A DNA stretch of 64,000 nucleotides from Nitrospirota bacterium (GTDB taxonomy: Bacteria > Nitrospirota > Thermodesulfovibrionia > Thermodesulfovibrionales > Magnetobacteriaceae): NCBI GenBank assembly GCA_015233895.1, contig JADFXG010000010.1:57792-121791 (forward strand), in the 5' to 3' direction. The position numbers and the translations under genes are program-made. This document shows, piece by piece, positions 1 through 8,596 of the stretch. Position 1 is the stretch's first letter. Each line of letters opens with the position of its first letter. Under the pieces are notes generated by a model. The model did not search any database, had not been told where the DNA came from, and was given only the letters and a program-made list of their open reading frames with translations.

Positions 1-1
1 G

Positions 2-31
2 TTGACATATCGGTATATTTTATTTTACAAT
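2..31 (+). promoter_or_regulatory. sigma-70-type promoter of the rplM operon
   Basis: A perfect -35 hexamer TTGACA is followed, after 18 bases, by TACAAT, which matches the -10 consensus at five of six positions. Transcription would begin near base 38 and give a leader of about 30 bases that contains the ribosome binding site of rplM. The assignment rests on motif match and position only. Confidence 0.6.
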
Positions 32-67
32 CTGAAGTAATCATTAAAATTTAAGGTGGAACGTATA

Positions 68-496
68 ATGAAAACCAGATATGTTACAAAAGACGAGGCA
101 GATAGAAGGTGGTTTGTGGTTGATGCCGAAGGCAGGATACTTGGCAGAATGGCAGCAAAAATCGCCGTATATTTAAGGGGCAAGCATAAGCCCTCCTTTA
201 CGCCAAATGCAGACACCGGTGACTTTGTTGTTGTGGTTAACGCTGAAAAGGTAAAACTGACTGGCGATAAGTTAAACGATAAGATTTATTATCACCACAG
301 CGGCTACATCGGGGGCATTAAGGCTGAGGCCGCTAAAGACCGTATAAAGAGACAGCCTGAGGCCATGCTTAAAGACGCTGTGTGGGGAATGCTGCCCAAG
401 AACAGACTTGGCCGCGCTCTTATAAAAAAACTGAAGGTTTACGCCGGAAAAGAACATCCGCATTCCGCACAGAAACCGGAACTATTAAACTTATAG
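68..496 (+). CDS. rplM: 50S ribosomal protein L13
   Basis: Large-subunit ribosomal protein that binds 23S rRNA early in 50S assembly. The 142-residue product has the usual bacterial L13 length and hallmarks: an N-terminal [15 protein letters not shown] stretch, the [20 protein letters not shown] core and a C-terminal [10 protein letters not shown] segment. The ATG at 68 is chosen over an in-frame GTG at 56 because AAGGTGGA lies at the right distance before it, overlapping the GTG, and because L13 normally begins MKT. It is co-transcribed with rpsI 19 bases downstream, the standard bacterial order. Confidence 0.97.
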   Translation: MKTRYVTKDEADRRWFVVDAEGRILGRMAAKIAVYLRGKHKPSFTPNADTGDFVVVVNAEKVKLTGDKLNDKIYYHHSGYIGGIKAEAAKDRIKRQPEAMLKDAVWGMLPKNRLGRALIKKLKVYAGKEHPHSAQKPELLNL

Positions 497-515
497 CCTG
501 AAGGAGACACTAAAG

Positions 516-908
516 ATGGCAGATATAAAGTATGCGGCTACGGGAAAGAGAAAAACCTCCGTGGCACGTGTCGTTTTAAAGAAAGGATCCGGTGATATTA
601 CCGTTAACTCAAGAACTTTTGAAAATTATTTCACAAGAGAAACTCTCAGGATGATAATCAAACAGCCGCTTGAAATATCCGGCATGATCGGCAAATACGA
701 TGTGATGGCAAAGGTTACCGGTGGCGGCCCGGCAGGACAGGCTGGTGCGGTAAGACACGGCATTACAATAGCCCTCATTAAATCGGACTCTGATTTACGC
801 CCTAAACTTAAAAAAGAAGGGCTTGTTACAAGAGACCCCAGAGAGAAGGAAAGAAAGAAGTACGGTCAGAAGGGCGCAAGAAAACGCTTCCAGTTCTCTA
901 AGAGATAA
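516..908 (+). CDS. rpsI: 30S ribosomal protein S9
   Basis: Small-subunit protein whose basic C-terminal tail reaches the P-site tRNA. The 130-residue product shows [12 protein letters not shown] at the start, the [15 protein letters not shown] core and the conserved end [17 protein letters not shown], so it is full length. AAGGAG lies ten bases before the ATG. Its TAA stop shares bases with the ATG of argC (TAATG), so argC is probably translated by coupling with rpsI, a less common arrangement that ties arginine synthesis to ribosomal protein expression. Confidence 0.98.
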   Translation: MADIKYAATGKRKTSVARVVLKKGSGDITVNSRTFENYFTRETLRMIIKQPLEISGMIGKYDVMAKVTGGGPAGQAGAVRHGITIALIKSDSDLRPKLKKEGLVTRDPREKERKKYGQKGARKRFQFSKR

Positions 909-1957
909 TGGGTGGGAAAATACGTGCTGTAATCTGTGGCGCTAGTGGTTATACTGGTGCGGAACTTCTACGGATTCTCAGCAGGCATCTACATGTTAAG
1001 GTAGTTGCAGCAACATCAGAACGGTCGGCAAATAAGCCTGTTACAGGCTTATTTCCGCACTTAATACAGTTTGCTGGTTTAGTCTTACAATCCCTCGATG
1101 TCAAAGCGCTTGCAGACAAAGGCGATGTGTTTTTTATGGCTTTGCCTCACGGAGCCTCTCAGCAGGCTGTTAATTCATTATTTGATGCTGGTAAAAAAGT
1201 CATTGATTTGTCGGCTGATTTCAGACTTAGAAACCCTGATGTTTATGAAAAATGGTATAAAGAAAAGCATAGCTATCACACTGCCCTTTCATCTGCTGTG
1301 TACGGACTACCTGAGCTTTACAGAGAATCCATAAAGGGGGCATCACTGGTTGCCAATCCAGGGTGTTATCCCACATCGGCAATTTTGGCGCTCTACCCGG
1401 CGCTTAAACAAAACATTGTCAACACTGCGGATATCGTGGTTGATTCAAAATCGGGAGTTTCAGGGGCTGGTCGAAAAGCCGACCTTGCAATTTCCTTTTG
1501 TGAGGTAAATAATGGGTTTAAAGCCTATGGCGTAAGCACTCACAGACACACGCCGGAGATAGAGCAGGAACTATCGGCTATTGACAAAACTGATATAAAA
1601 ATAAGCTTTACTCCGCATCTTATCCCTGTAAATCGCGGAATGTTGAGCACTGTGTATGCCAAGCTTAAAACGGATATCTCAATAGATGAGGTAATCACTA
1701 TTTATAATAACGCATATAAAGATGAGCCTTTTGTAAAAGTGCTGCCTCAGGGAATGTTTCCCGATACCCGGTATGTTGCCGGCACAAATTACTGCCACAT
1801 TGGGCTTTCCATAAACCACAACAATACGCTGATTGTAGTCTCTGCCATTGACAACCTGATCAAAGGAGCATCAGGACAGGCAGTTCAAAACATGAATCTC
1901 ATGTTTGGCTTTAAGGAAACAGACGCTCTCGATACTCTTTCACCGGCTATACCATAA
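908..1957 (+). CDS. argC: N-acetyl-gamma-glutamyl-phosphate reductase
   Basis: NADPH-dependent reduction of N-acetylglutamyl-5-phosphate to the semialdehyde, third step of arginine synthesis, cytoplasmic. The 349 residues begin with the Rossmann motif GASGYTGAELLRIL, carry the catalytic cysteine in NPGCYPTSAIL near residue 153 and the conserved HRHTPEIEQ segment. Length is normal. It starts inside the rpsI stop codon and has no separate promoter that I can see. Its 3' end overlaps the convergent cobyrinate synthase gene by 18 bases. argH of the same pathway is near the other end of the window. Confidence 0.97.
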   Translation: MGGKIRAVICGASGYTGAELLRILSRHLHVKVVAATSERSANKPVTGLFPHLIQFAGLVLQSLDVKALADKGDVFFMALPHGASQQAVNSLFDAGKKVIDLSADFRLRNPDVYEKWYKEKHSYHTALSSAVYGLPELYRESIKGASLVANPGCYPTSAILALYPALKQNIVNTADIVVDSKSGVSGAGRKADLAISFCEVNNGFKAYGVSTHRHTPEIEQELSAIDKTDIKISFTPHLIPVNRGMLSTVYAKLKTDISIDEVITIYNNAYKDEPFVKVLPQGMFPDTRYVAGTNYCHIGLSINHNNTLIVVSAIDNLIKGASGQAVQNMNLMFGFKETDALDTLSPAIP

Positions 1958-3286
1958 ATTCATTCCCGTTGCCAATTTTAATGCAAAGGATGGGTTTCCG
2001 GCAAAGTGTAGGTGTACATAGCTTGCAAGCGTATGCTTTACGAAAAACCCTGCTGCTCCCTCAGTGTTTTCATAAATATTTTCAATAGATGAGGAGTTTT
2101 CATAAATATCTGAGTAATGAAACTCATGGCCTCTCAAAATATCCCCCTTGTGTCCAATTATTGTGTCCTCAGTAAGTTTCACCTCTCTATAGCCAAGACG
2201 CGATAACTTTGGCCTCATCTCACACTTAACAGGCAACACACCACACATCGGATAAAAACTCCCGTCTGTAGTCTTTATCCCATCGGAAATATACATAAGC
2301 CCGCCGCATTCGGCGTACACAACCCCGCCACTTTCTGAAAACTCCCGTATCCGATTTCTAAGGTATTCGTTTTTGGAAAGTGCCTCACTGTAAAGCTCCG
2401 GATACCCGCCGCCAAAATAAATCCCACAGGTTCCCTCCGGCAGTTCCTTGTCGCTTATCGGACTAAAAAATACTGTCTCTATCCCAAATGAACGCAAAAG
2501 CTCAAGATTGTCCTCATAGTAAAAACAAAACGCCGCGTCACGTGCTACTGCAAGGCGCAGCTTGTGGTTATGTAATGGCAAATTCTTGTTATCATTTATC
2601 AATGACGGCACGGGTTCAATGCTGGTTTTAGCCAAAATCTTATCTATATCCACAGTGTCTTTTACTAATGACACAAGATTGTTAATAAAATCCGAACCGA
2701 TAATTGAATCCTCTGCCGTAAAAAGCCCCAAATGACGCTCAGGTATTTTGATGTCAGCGCTTGCTGCAATAAACCCAAACACTTCTGACTTACAGTTGGA
2801 TTCCACAGCAGCCTTCAGTCTTTCAAAATGTGTGCGGCTTCCAACCCTGTTTAAGATCACTCCGGCAACAGCCACATCCTTGTCAAATGCCTCTATGCCT
2901 GATAAAACGGCAGAAACGGTCTCAGCCATTCCCTTGCAATCCAGCACAACAATAACCGGTATGCCTAAAAATTTTGCAAGGTTTGCTGATGACCTCTCTT
3001 TGCCGTCAAAAAGCCCCATCACCCCTTCCACTATTGATACATCGGAAAGAGCAGTATACTTATTAAACACAGCCTGTACAAAAGTATCCCCGCACATCCA
3101 CCTGTCCAGATTCCTTGAGTGAAGGCCTGTAACGGCTCTGTGAAGACCGGGGTCTATGAAGTCAGGGCCTGCCTTAAAGGGAGCAACTGTCAGTCCATGA
3201 TGCTTAAAGAGAGCCATAAGGGCAAGTGAAACCGTGGTTTTACCTGCTCCGCTTTGTATGGCGGAGATTATAAAGGCGTTTTTCAC
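1940..3286 (-). CDS. cbiA: cobyrinic acid a,c-diamide synthase (CobB/CbiA)
   Basis: ATP- and glutamine-dependent amidation of the a and c side chains of the corrin ring in cobalamin synthesis. Residues 1-190 form a P-loop/BioD-like domain with SGAGKTT near residue 13; residues about 250-440 form a class I glutamine amidotransferase domain with YFGGGYPELY, the nucleophile cysteine in AECGGLMY and a late GHEFHY motif. At 448 residues it is full length. Start is GTG with a poor ribosome binding site. No other corrin genes are adjacent. B12-dependent radical SAM chemistry later in the window is a possible user. Confidence 0.95.
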   Translation of the reverse strand: MKNAFIISAIQSGAGKTTVSLALMALFKHHGLTVAPFKAGPDFIDPGLHRAVTGLHSRNLDRWMCGDTFVQAVFNKYTALSDVSIVEGVMGLFDGKERSSANLAKFLGIPVIVVLDCKGMAETVSAVLSGIEAFDKDVAVAGVILNRVGSRTHFERLKAAVESNCKSEVFGFIAASADIKIPERHLGLFTAEDSIIGSDFINNLVSLVKDTVDIDKILAKTSIEPVPSLINDNKNLPLHNHKLRLAVARDAAFCFYYEDNLELLRSFGIETVFFSPISDKELPEGTCGIYFGGGYPELYSEALSKNEYLRNRIREFSESGGVVYAECGGLMYISDGIKTTDGSFYPMCGVLPVKCEMRPKLSRLGYREVKLTEDTIIGHKGDILRGHEFHYSDIYENSSSIENIYENTEGAAGFFVKHTLASYVHLHFAGNPSFALKLATGMNLWYSR

Positions 3287-3400
3287 TTTTGTAATTAATA
3301 CCGAGTTACTTTCAAACCAATAATAATTATAAATTTTTTAATCTTTTCGTATGTTGTGCGGGCGGAGCTCGCCTCCCCTAAGGGGATTCCCCTGTAAGAC

Positions 3401-3429
3401 TTTTTAACCGGCAAAATGCCGGTTAAAAA
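3401..3429. terminator. bidirectional intrinsic terminator
   Basis: A perfect 12-bp stem (TTTTTAACCGGC paired with GCCGGTTAAAAA) closes a five-base AAAAT loop. The stem ends in T and A runs on both strands, so it can stop transcription in either direction. On the minus strand it follows gpmI, which is transcribed away from it, so it more likely serves as an insulator before cbiA; its exact client is unclear. Confidence 0.6.
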
Positions 3430-3479
3430 ATTCTTTACCTAACAAACAAAACACTAAATAAAACCCAGTAGCCAAAAAA

Positions 3480-3550
3480 CCGAGGGGTCACGGGGAAATC
3501 ATTTCCCCGTGCGGAGGGGGTATAAGGGGGAGGCAGTGCCTCCTCCTTAA
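3480..3550. repeat. GC-rich palindromic intergenic block
   Basis: The 274-base gap between cbiA and gpmI holds three nested palindromes and no gene. A 10-bp perfect stem CACGGGGAAA/TTTCCCCGTG has a three-base loop. A GGAGGCA/TGCCTCC stem lies just before the gpmI stop codon. Upstream, near 3374, is a CCCCTAAGGGG palindrome. They look like REP-type intergenic sequences; the last stem, immediately beyond the gpmI stop, could also act as the gpmI terminator. Confidence 0.45.
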
Positions 3551-3560
3551 ATATTTCCCT

Positions 3561-5186
3561 TTATTTAACAAAAGTAATTAGCGACGGATCATAGCCCGCC
3601 GGACTTTCAAACCCAAGCAGATTGCACAGTGTGGCTGCTGAGTTACTAAGCCCGGGTTTATCTACTTTAGAAAGTTTATACTCGCCAGCAAAGCCCTGAT
3701 CGTATATGATAAACGGCACAGGGTTTAGCGTGTGTGAGGTCTTAACCGTTCTCTTACCCTTTTTAATTGAAATCATTTCGTCTGAATTCCCATGATCTGC
3801 CGTTACAATCGCTATACCGCCAAGAGAGCTGACTACATCAAGGAGTTTCCCGACACATTCATCAACCGTTTCAACCGCTGTGATTGCAGCCTCCATTACA
3901 CCAGTGTGTCCAACCATATCGCCATTAGCAAAGTTAAGCCTCACAAAACGATACTTGCCGGACTTAAGAGCTTCAGTGACTGCTTCAGTTATCTCATACG
4001 CTTTCATCTTAGGAGCCTTATCAAAGGTTAATTTATCGGATGGAATTTCCATGTATTTTTCAAGTTTTTCGTCTATATACCCGGAGCGGTTACCGTTCCA
4101 AAAATATGTCACATGGCCATATTTCTGAGTCTCAGATATTGCAAACATCGGGATGCTCTCCTTAGCAAGATACTCACACACAGTTTTATCTATCTGAGGC
4201 GGAACGACCAGATAATTTTTGGGTACCTTTGCGTCCGAGTCGTACTCCATCATACCGGCATAAAATACATCGGGAAAACGCCCTCGCTCAAACTTATCAA
4301 ACTCCGGGCCTGAATCAAATGTCTTAGAGATTTCTATTGCCCTGTCTCCCCTGAAATTGAAAAATATTACAGAGTCCCCGTCCTCCATGCGTCCAACAGG
4401 ATTACCTGCGTCATCAACCACGACAAAGGCGTCCATGTTCTGGTCGTCAATGTCTTTTGCGTAAGAAGCGTTAACGTACTCGGTACAGGACTTACAAGGA
4501 GTTCCGATGCCGTTTACATGAGCATCCCAGCCCCGTTTTACAATCCGCCAGTCGGCTTCATACCTGTCCATGGTGACGTTCATTCGTCCGCCTCCGGAGG
4601 CTATGACGTAGTGAAATCCGCGTTCATCCCGGATTTTTTTCAGCGCCTCCTCAAGAGGGGTGACGTATTCAAGTGCGGTTCTTGGCCCCACATCGCGACC
4701 GTCTAAAAGCGGGTGCACCCGCACTTTTTTGACTCCCACCTCGGCAAGTTTATTAATCATTGCGTATAAATGGCTGATATTTGAGTGGACGTTAGCATCT
4801 GAAAAGAGGCCTATAAAGTGAACAGCGCCGCCGTTTTTGCCGCGTTCTGCGATTTTTTGCCAAAGCTTACCGCTAAACACGGCTCCAGTGGCAAAGTCTT
4901 CATTTACTCGTTTTGCTCCCTGAGCAAACACACGGCCTGCACCGAAGGCGTTATGCCCGACCTCGCTGTTACCCATATCCTCATCCGAGGGTAGCCCCAC
5001 GGCCTCACCGTGTGCACGAATCGAGGTAAAGAACTCACTCTTAAACAGTTTATCCAAAGTCGGCGTTTTTGCTAAAAACACCGCATTGGTTTCATCCTCT
5101 TTACCAAGTCCCACACCATCCATGATTATCATAAGAAGCGGGCCCTTTCGTCCGGCAAAACCCTTTAGTTTTTTTAATCTCTCCAT
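3561..5186 (-). CDS. gpmI: 2,3-bisphosphoglycerate-independent phosphoglycerate mutase
   Basis: Interconverts 3- and 2-phosphoglycerate in glycolysis and gluconeogenesis using two manganese ions, in the cytoplasm. The alkaline-phosphatase-fold metal site is visible as IIMDGVGLG near residue 21, the phosphoserine in MGNSEVGHNAFGAGR near residue 74, LLDGRDVGPRT, and VTADHGNSDEM late in the protein. At 541 residues it is about 25 longer than typical GpmI, partly from a slightly extended N-terminus and an insert after the EVGH motif region. It stands alone with its own upstream region. Confidence 0.96.
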   Translation of the reverse strand: MERLKKLKGFAGRKGPLLMIIMDGVGLGKEDETNAVFLAKTPTLDKLFKSEFFTSIRAHGEAVGLPSDEDMGNSEVGHNAFGAGRVFAQGAKRVNEDFATGAVFSGKLWQKIAERGKNGGAVHFIGLFSDANVHSNISHLYAMINKLAEVGVKKVRVHPLLDGRDVGPRTALEYVTPLEEALKKIRDERGFHYVIASGGGRMNVTMDRYEADWRIVKRGWDAHVNGIGTPCKSCTEYVNASYAKDIDDQNMDAFVVVDDAGNPVGRMEDGDSVIFFNFRGDRAIEISKTFDSGPEFDKFERGRFPDVFYAGMMEYDSDAKVPKNYLVVPPQIDKTVCEYLAKESIPMFAISETQKYGHVTYFWNGNRSGYIDEKLEKYMEIPSDKLTFDKAPKMKAYEITEAVTEALKSGKYRFVRLNFANGDMVGHTGVMEAAITAVETVDECVGKLLDVVSSLGGIAIVTADHGNSDEMISIKKGKRTVKTSHTLNPVPFIIYDQGFAGEYKLSKVDKPGLSNSAATLCNLLGFESPAGYDPSLITFVK

Positions 5187-5346
5187 GTTTATTACTATCC
5201 TCCTAATTTATTCGCATCTCTCTCAGTAGTTGAGATTATATAACAATTGCAGGCTAATTATAAATAGCTTTTTAACAGCATAAAAAATTTGAGAAAAAAT
5301 TTCATTTAGTGTTAGTATAAAAAATGCAAACCGGGAGATTATAGGG

Positions 5347-6906
5347 ATGGCAAGCGGCAGAATTTTTGTTGTTGACGATGAGGTAATAATATCTCAGGAT
5401 ATAACTGTAACCCTTAAGAAACTTGGGTATGATGTTGTTGGATCAGCCTCCACAGGGCAGGATGCTATAGATAAAGTATTAGAGTTAAAGCCGGATTTAA
5501 TTCTTATGGACATACAGCTCATCGGAGATATTGACGGCATAGAGGCAGCAAGAGAAATTCATAACTATTACGACATCCCTGTAATATTTGTAAGCTCCTA
5601 CTCAGATGATCAATTATTAAAGAGAGCAAAAGTGACAGGACCCTTTGGCTACATCCTGAAACCATTTGATGACAGGTCACTGTATGCCTCAATAGAGATG
5701 ACTCTCTTTAAACATGGCATGGAAAAAAAGCTGAAGGAAAATTCCGAACGCTATGCGATGGCTTCAAGTGCCGGAGGGATTGGGATATGGGACTGGGATA
5801 TTGAGTCCGGTGATGTGTTTATAGATACCAACCTGAAAAGAATGGCTGGTTACAATGAAGATGAAATAGAAAACTCTATGAGCGCTTTCTATAGCTTGAT
5901 TAGTGTGGATGATACGATTTATTTTAAAACTGAATTACAAAAGGCAATAAGCCAGTGTATGTCAAATTTTGAAATCACGCACAAGTTAAAGCATAAAGAC
6001 GGCACAGTCTTGTCAATGCTTGCAAGAGGTAAAGTATATTGCGGCAAGAGGGGCAAACCAACGAGGGTTATGTGTGCCGACATGGATATATCAAGGCTTA
6101 CCGCCATAGAGAAAACGCTTAAGAAAACCGTCATAAAAGAGATAAAACAGAAAGAGTTTTTTAAAGCCATGTTTGAAAAAAACATAGCCGGTATAATCAT
6201 CACAGAGATAAATGGTAGAATTACAAATTCCAATAAAACGTTTCAAAAAATGCTTGGCTATAAAGCAGGGGATATTGCCGGGCGCTTCGTTTATGATTTG
6301 ACCCACCCTGAGGATATTGAAACGGCAAAGAACTTTTTTAATGAAATTCTTGTAGGCAACAGAAATCATTTCACGATGGAGGCGCGTTATTTGAGGAAAA
6401 CCGGAGGGTACTGCTGGGGACAGATAACAGTGTCTCTGATTTACGGAGTGGAGAGCTCTCCTGCTAATCTCTTGTATATAGTTGAAGACATTCAGAGAAA
6501 GAAAGATTTAGAGGAGCAGTTTCAGAAAAAAACAAAGGAAATTAATCTCATCTTAGACTCAATACCTGCCTGTATATGGGTCTTAGACAGTGCCGGTTTG
6601 ATAGTTAACGCAAACAGATATGCCGTTGAAAGTTCCGGTTCAACGCTGGATGAACTTAAGAGTACACCATTTTCAGAGGTTTTTACGGATATTGAAAGTT
6701 CAGAAATTTTTGATTTAATTGAATCTGGAAAACCACAAACTAATTTAACTCTTGGGAGAATGATGCCATCTGGCGAAACGAAGCACTTTCGCATGGATGC
6801 TATTCCCTATACGGATTCCGGAAACGGTATTTCAGGTGTGGTTGTATATGCGTATCCGGTTACAGAAACAACACAGAACGTTGCTGACGATACGACGATC
6901 ACGTAG
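5347..6906 (+). CDS. response regulator with three PAS domains and no catalytic output
   Basis: Residues 1-125 are a receiver domain with acidic pocket DDE, phospho-acceptor aspartate in LILMDIQLIG and the KPFDD lysine. Three PAS/PAC sensor units follow at about 135-255, 270-390 and 400-505. The second has the sequence FEKNIAGIIITEINGRITN. No kinase, GGDEF, EAL, HD or HTH domain is present, so the protein probably works by protein-protein contact or as a sensor adaptor. GGGAG lies ten bases before the ATG. The gene is monocistronic, and its partner kinase cannot be named from the sequence. Confidence 0.88.
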   Translation: MASGRIFVVDDEVIISQDITVTLKKLGYDVVGSASTGQDAIDKVLELKPDLILMDIQLIGDIDGIEAAREIHNYYDIPVIFVSSYSDDQLLKRAKVTGPFGYILKPFDDRSLYASIEMTLFKHGMEKKLKENSERYAMASSAGGIGIWDWDIESGDVFIDTNLKRMAGYNEDEIENSMSAFYSLISVDDTIYFKTELQKAISQCMSNFEITHKLKHKDGTVLSMLARGKVYCGKRGKPTRVMCADMDISRLTAIEKTLKKTVIKEIKQKEFFKAMFEKNIAGIIITEINGRITNSNKTFQKMLGYKAGDIAGRFVYDLTHPEDIETAKNFFNEILVGNRNHFTMEARYLRKTGGYCWGQITVSLIYGVESSPANLLYIVEDIQRKKDLEEQFQKKTKEINLILDSIPACIWVLDSAGLIVNANRYAVESSGSTLDELKSTPFSEVFTDIESSEIFDLIESGKPQTNLTLGRMMPSGETKHFRMDAIPYTDSGNGISGVVVYAYPVTETTQNVADDTTIT

Positions 6907-6983
6907 GCAGTGATAGCTGCTTATAGACACAAATAGCTCAAAAAGTATACCTTTGTAATTACTTCGCTATCCCGTAAAGATTC

Positions 6984-7048
6984 TATCCGCAGATTGCGCA
7001 GATTATCGCAGATTTTTTCATCTGCGTCTATCTGCGTCATCTGTGGAT
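6984..7048. repeat. REP-like imperfect palindrome between convergent genes
   Basis: Three spaced copies of CGCAGATT on one arm face three copies of ATCTGCG or ATCTGTGG on the other, around an A/T-rich centre. The arms pair from ATCCGCAGAT to ATCTGTGGAT. It lies between the ends of two convergent genes, where such elements often act in termination or mRNA stability. From memory, sequences like this are scattered through many environmental bacterial genomes, so it may be a small mobile palindrome rather than a dedicated terminator. Confidence 0.6.
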
Positions 7049-7068
7049 TACTCCTTACTTATATAAAC

Positions 7069-7323
7069 TTACTTGGTTTTCTTAATGTAGAGTTCCCAAT
7101 GGCCCTTATCTTCTACCTTAACGGAGTCAAAGCCAAAACCCTGTTTTTCTGCGTATTTTGGAATAGAGTCCTCGGCTGATGCCGGGGCATCGCACAGAAC
7201 TTTAAGAAGTGTGTCTTTTTCCATCTTTTCGAGTTTTTTCTTTGTTAACACTAAAGGATATGGACAAACCCTGCCTAACACATCCAGTACCTCTGTGGGT
7301 TCCTCAGCTTTTAAATCACCCAT
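7069..7323 (-). CDS. tusA: TusA-family sulfur carrier
   Basis: Small cytoplasmic sulfur-transfer protein of 84 residues with the diagnostic RVCPYPLVLTKK segment; the cysteine near residue 20 carries a persulfide. It is the last gene of a four-gene minus-strand operon after DsrH-, DsrE- and DsrF-like genes. That arrangement is known from sulfur-oxidising and sulfate-reducing bacteria, where TusA exchanges sulfane sulfur with DsrE. Family and cysteine are seen directly; the direction of sulfur flow in this organism is inferred only. Confidence 0.9.
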   Translation of the reverse strand: MGDLKAEEPTEVLDVLGRVCPYPLVLTKKKLEKMEKDTLLKVLCDAPASAEDSIPKYAEKQGFGFDSVKVEDKGHWELYIKKTK

Positions 7324-7352
7324 ATAATTTTACCTCCAAAAGCAATATTTTT

Positions 7353-7763
7353 TTAAAAATACATTAAGTGTACAGACGACTCTATTTCAGCCATTATCTC
7401 ACTAAAGGGAACAATCTGGCTCATCATGTCTGCACCAAAGTCCTCAGCATCCATAATCAGGTCTGCCTCTGCTATGCCAAGCCTCTTGACATCCTCCTCA
7501 CAAATCAACACTTTAATATCGGTAAGGAGTGCGTTTTTTATGTGGGATTCCATAGTTGAAACACCATAAGCCTCTGCGTTTTGGTTCCTCAAACAGTTTA
7601 AAACGCCGTTGCCGACAAAGGCCAGTACGGGCTCCACGTTTTCGTCCTCCTCAAGGTGTATTTCTACAGTCTGGCTTGCTATGCAGTGAGTCAGTGCCAG
7701 TCTTGAACTTTCTCCCTTATACGGTAACTTATCAACAACGAAAGCTATCTTTTTAATAGCCAT
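7353..7763 (-). CDS. DsrE/DsrF-like sulfur-relay protein
   Basis: The 136-residue product has the DsrE/F alpha-beta fold pattern: an N-terminal KIAFVVDKLPY strand, a central region and VLICEEDVKRLGI, where the cysteine lies at the position used for sulfur binding or packing in DsrF/TusC-like members. It follows the DsrE-like gene by only four bases and precedes tusA by 29, so one mRNA is likely. It is best compared with DsrF/TusC of the hexameric DsrEFH complex. I am sure of the superfamily and less sure of the subunit name. Confidence 0.75.
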   Translation of the reverse strand: MAIKKIAFVVDKLPYKGESSRLALTHCIASQTVEIHLEEDENVEPVLAFVGNGVLNCLRNQNAEAYGVSTMESHIKNALLTDIKVLICEEDVKRLGIAEADLIMDAEDFGADMMSQIVPFSEIMAEIESSVHLMYF

Positions 7764-7766
7764 AGC

Positions 7767-8126
7767 TTACTCACCTCCTATGTGAAGCACCCGGTCGGCT
7801 CCAAAACAACTGGCTAAATACCAATCCATGCTTTTTCTGCCAAAGCTGTCTATGAAGTCCTCTTTGTGATACCCTCTTGCCTCAGCACAGGCCTCACAGG
7901 CTACAACAGTCATCCCGCCTGCCACCAAATCAGTCATGGTTTTTTCAAGCGATGAGTAATCCTTAAAAGAACGCTGCCCTTTCTTTGCAAGCATGGTGCC
8001 GTTACCGGAAAGCCACATATCAACATCATGGCCTTTTTTTCTTGCGGCCTCGGCAAGCTTCACGGCAAAATCCAGCGTCATAGACCCCACAAGGGATGAA
8101 AAACATCCTATTGTTAATTTGCTCAT
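7767..8126 (-). CDS. DsrE/TusD-like sulfur-transfer protein
   Basis: The 119-residue product begins with a DsrE-type strand (LTIGCFSSLVGSM) and has the motif VACEACAEARGY near residue 77, matching the active-site cysteine region of DsrE/TusD. It is flanked on both sides by related subunits with spacings of 16 and 4 bases. Its likely job is to accept or donate persulfide sulfur with TusA. Two cysteines three residues apart are present where classical DsrE has one. Confidence 0.78.
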   Translation of the reverse strand: MSKLTIGCFSSLVGSMTLDFAVKLAEAARKKGHDVDMWLSGNGTMLAKKGQRSFKDYSSLEKTMTDLVAGGMTVVACEACAEARGYHKEDFIDSFGRKSMDWYLASCFGADRVLHIGGE

Positions 8127-8142
8127 CTTTTTCTGTTCCCCC

Positions 8143-8439
8143 TTATAGCCATATTAATTTTTCAAAATTGTTAAAAATCAAATCCACGACTCCGCCGTAA
8201 TCCACCACTGTTACTCTCTTGTCCACCTTTGACGGATCAAACCCCCTTACCAGCAAATCCTCCGAAAGAGCATACACTTTCGTACCTTTTCCAAGAACCG
8301 GCGACGCCTGGCCGTTTTCATTGACCACTGCATTGTAAACGCCGTTTTGCACTAACACTATTCCCAGAAAATCCGCTTTCAGCCTTTCGAGGGTATCGTT
8401 TGTTGTGCCGTATTCACTTACAAATACTCCTAACTTCAT
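8143..8439 (-). CDS. DsrH/TusB-like subunit
   Basis: First gene of the sulfur-relay operon. The 98 residues match the small DsrH/TusB family: IVLVQNGVYNAV near residue 28, KVYALSEDLLVRGF in the middle and VVDYGGVVDLIFNN near the end. No cysteine is present, whereas DsrH of sulfur oxidisers has one used in transfer, so this subunit may be structural. A purine-rich ribosome binding site (AAGGGGGG) precedes the ATG. Confidence 0.72.
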   Translation of the reverse strand: MKLGVFVSEYGTTNDTLERLKADFLGIVLVQNGVYNAVVNENGQASPVLGKGTKVYALSEDLLVRGFDPSKVDKRVTVVDYGGVVDLIFNNFEKLIWL

Positions 8440-8502
8440 AAATACACCCCCCTTATGTTTCAGTTTTATTTAATTACCTGAGTTCTTCCAAACAACCCTG
8501 TA

Positions 8503-8532
8503 ATTAAAACAATTAAAACATAAAATTGTCAA
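8503..8532 (-). promoter_or_regulatory. sigma-70-type promoter of the sulfur-relay operon
   Basis: On the minus strand TTGACA is followed, after 18 bases, by TTTAAT (five of six to the -10 consensus). Transcription would start near 8496 and leave a leader of about 57 bases before the DsrH-like start codon. Motif-based assignment only. Confidence 0.5.
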
Positions 8533-8596
8533 CACTAATACTCAAAAAATGTTTACTCAAAATAAAATTGTTCAAAAAAAGTATCCGTTTTTTCTC

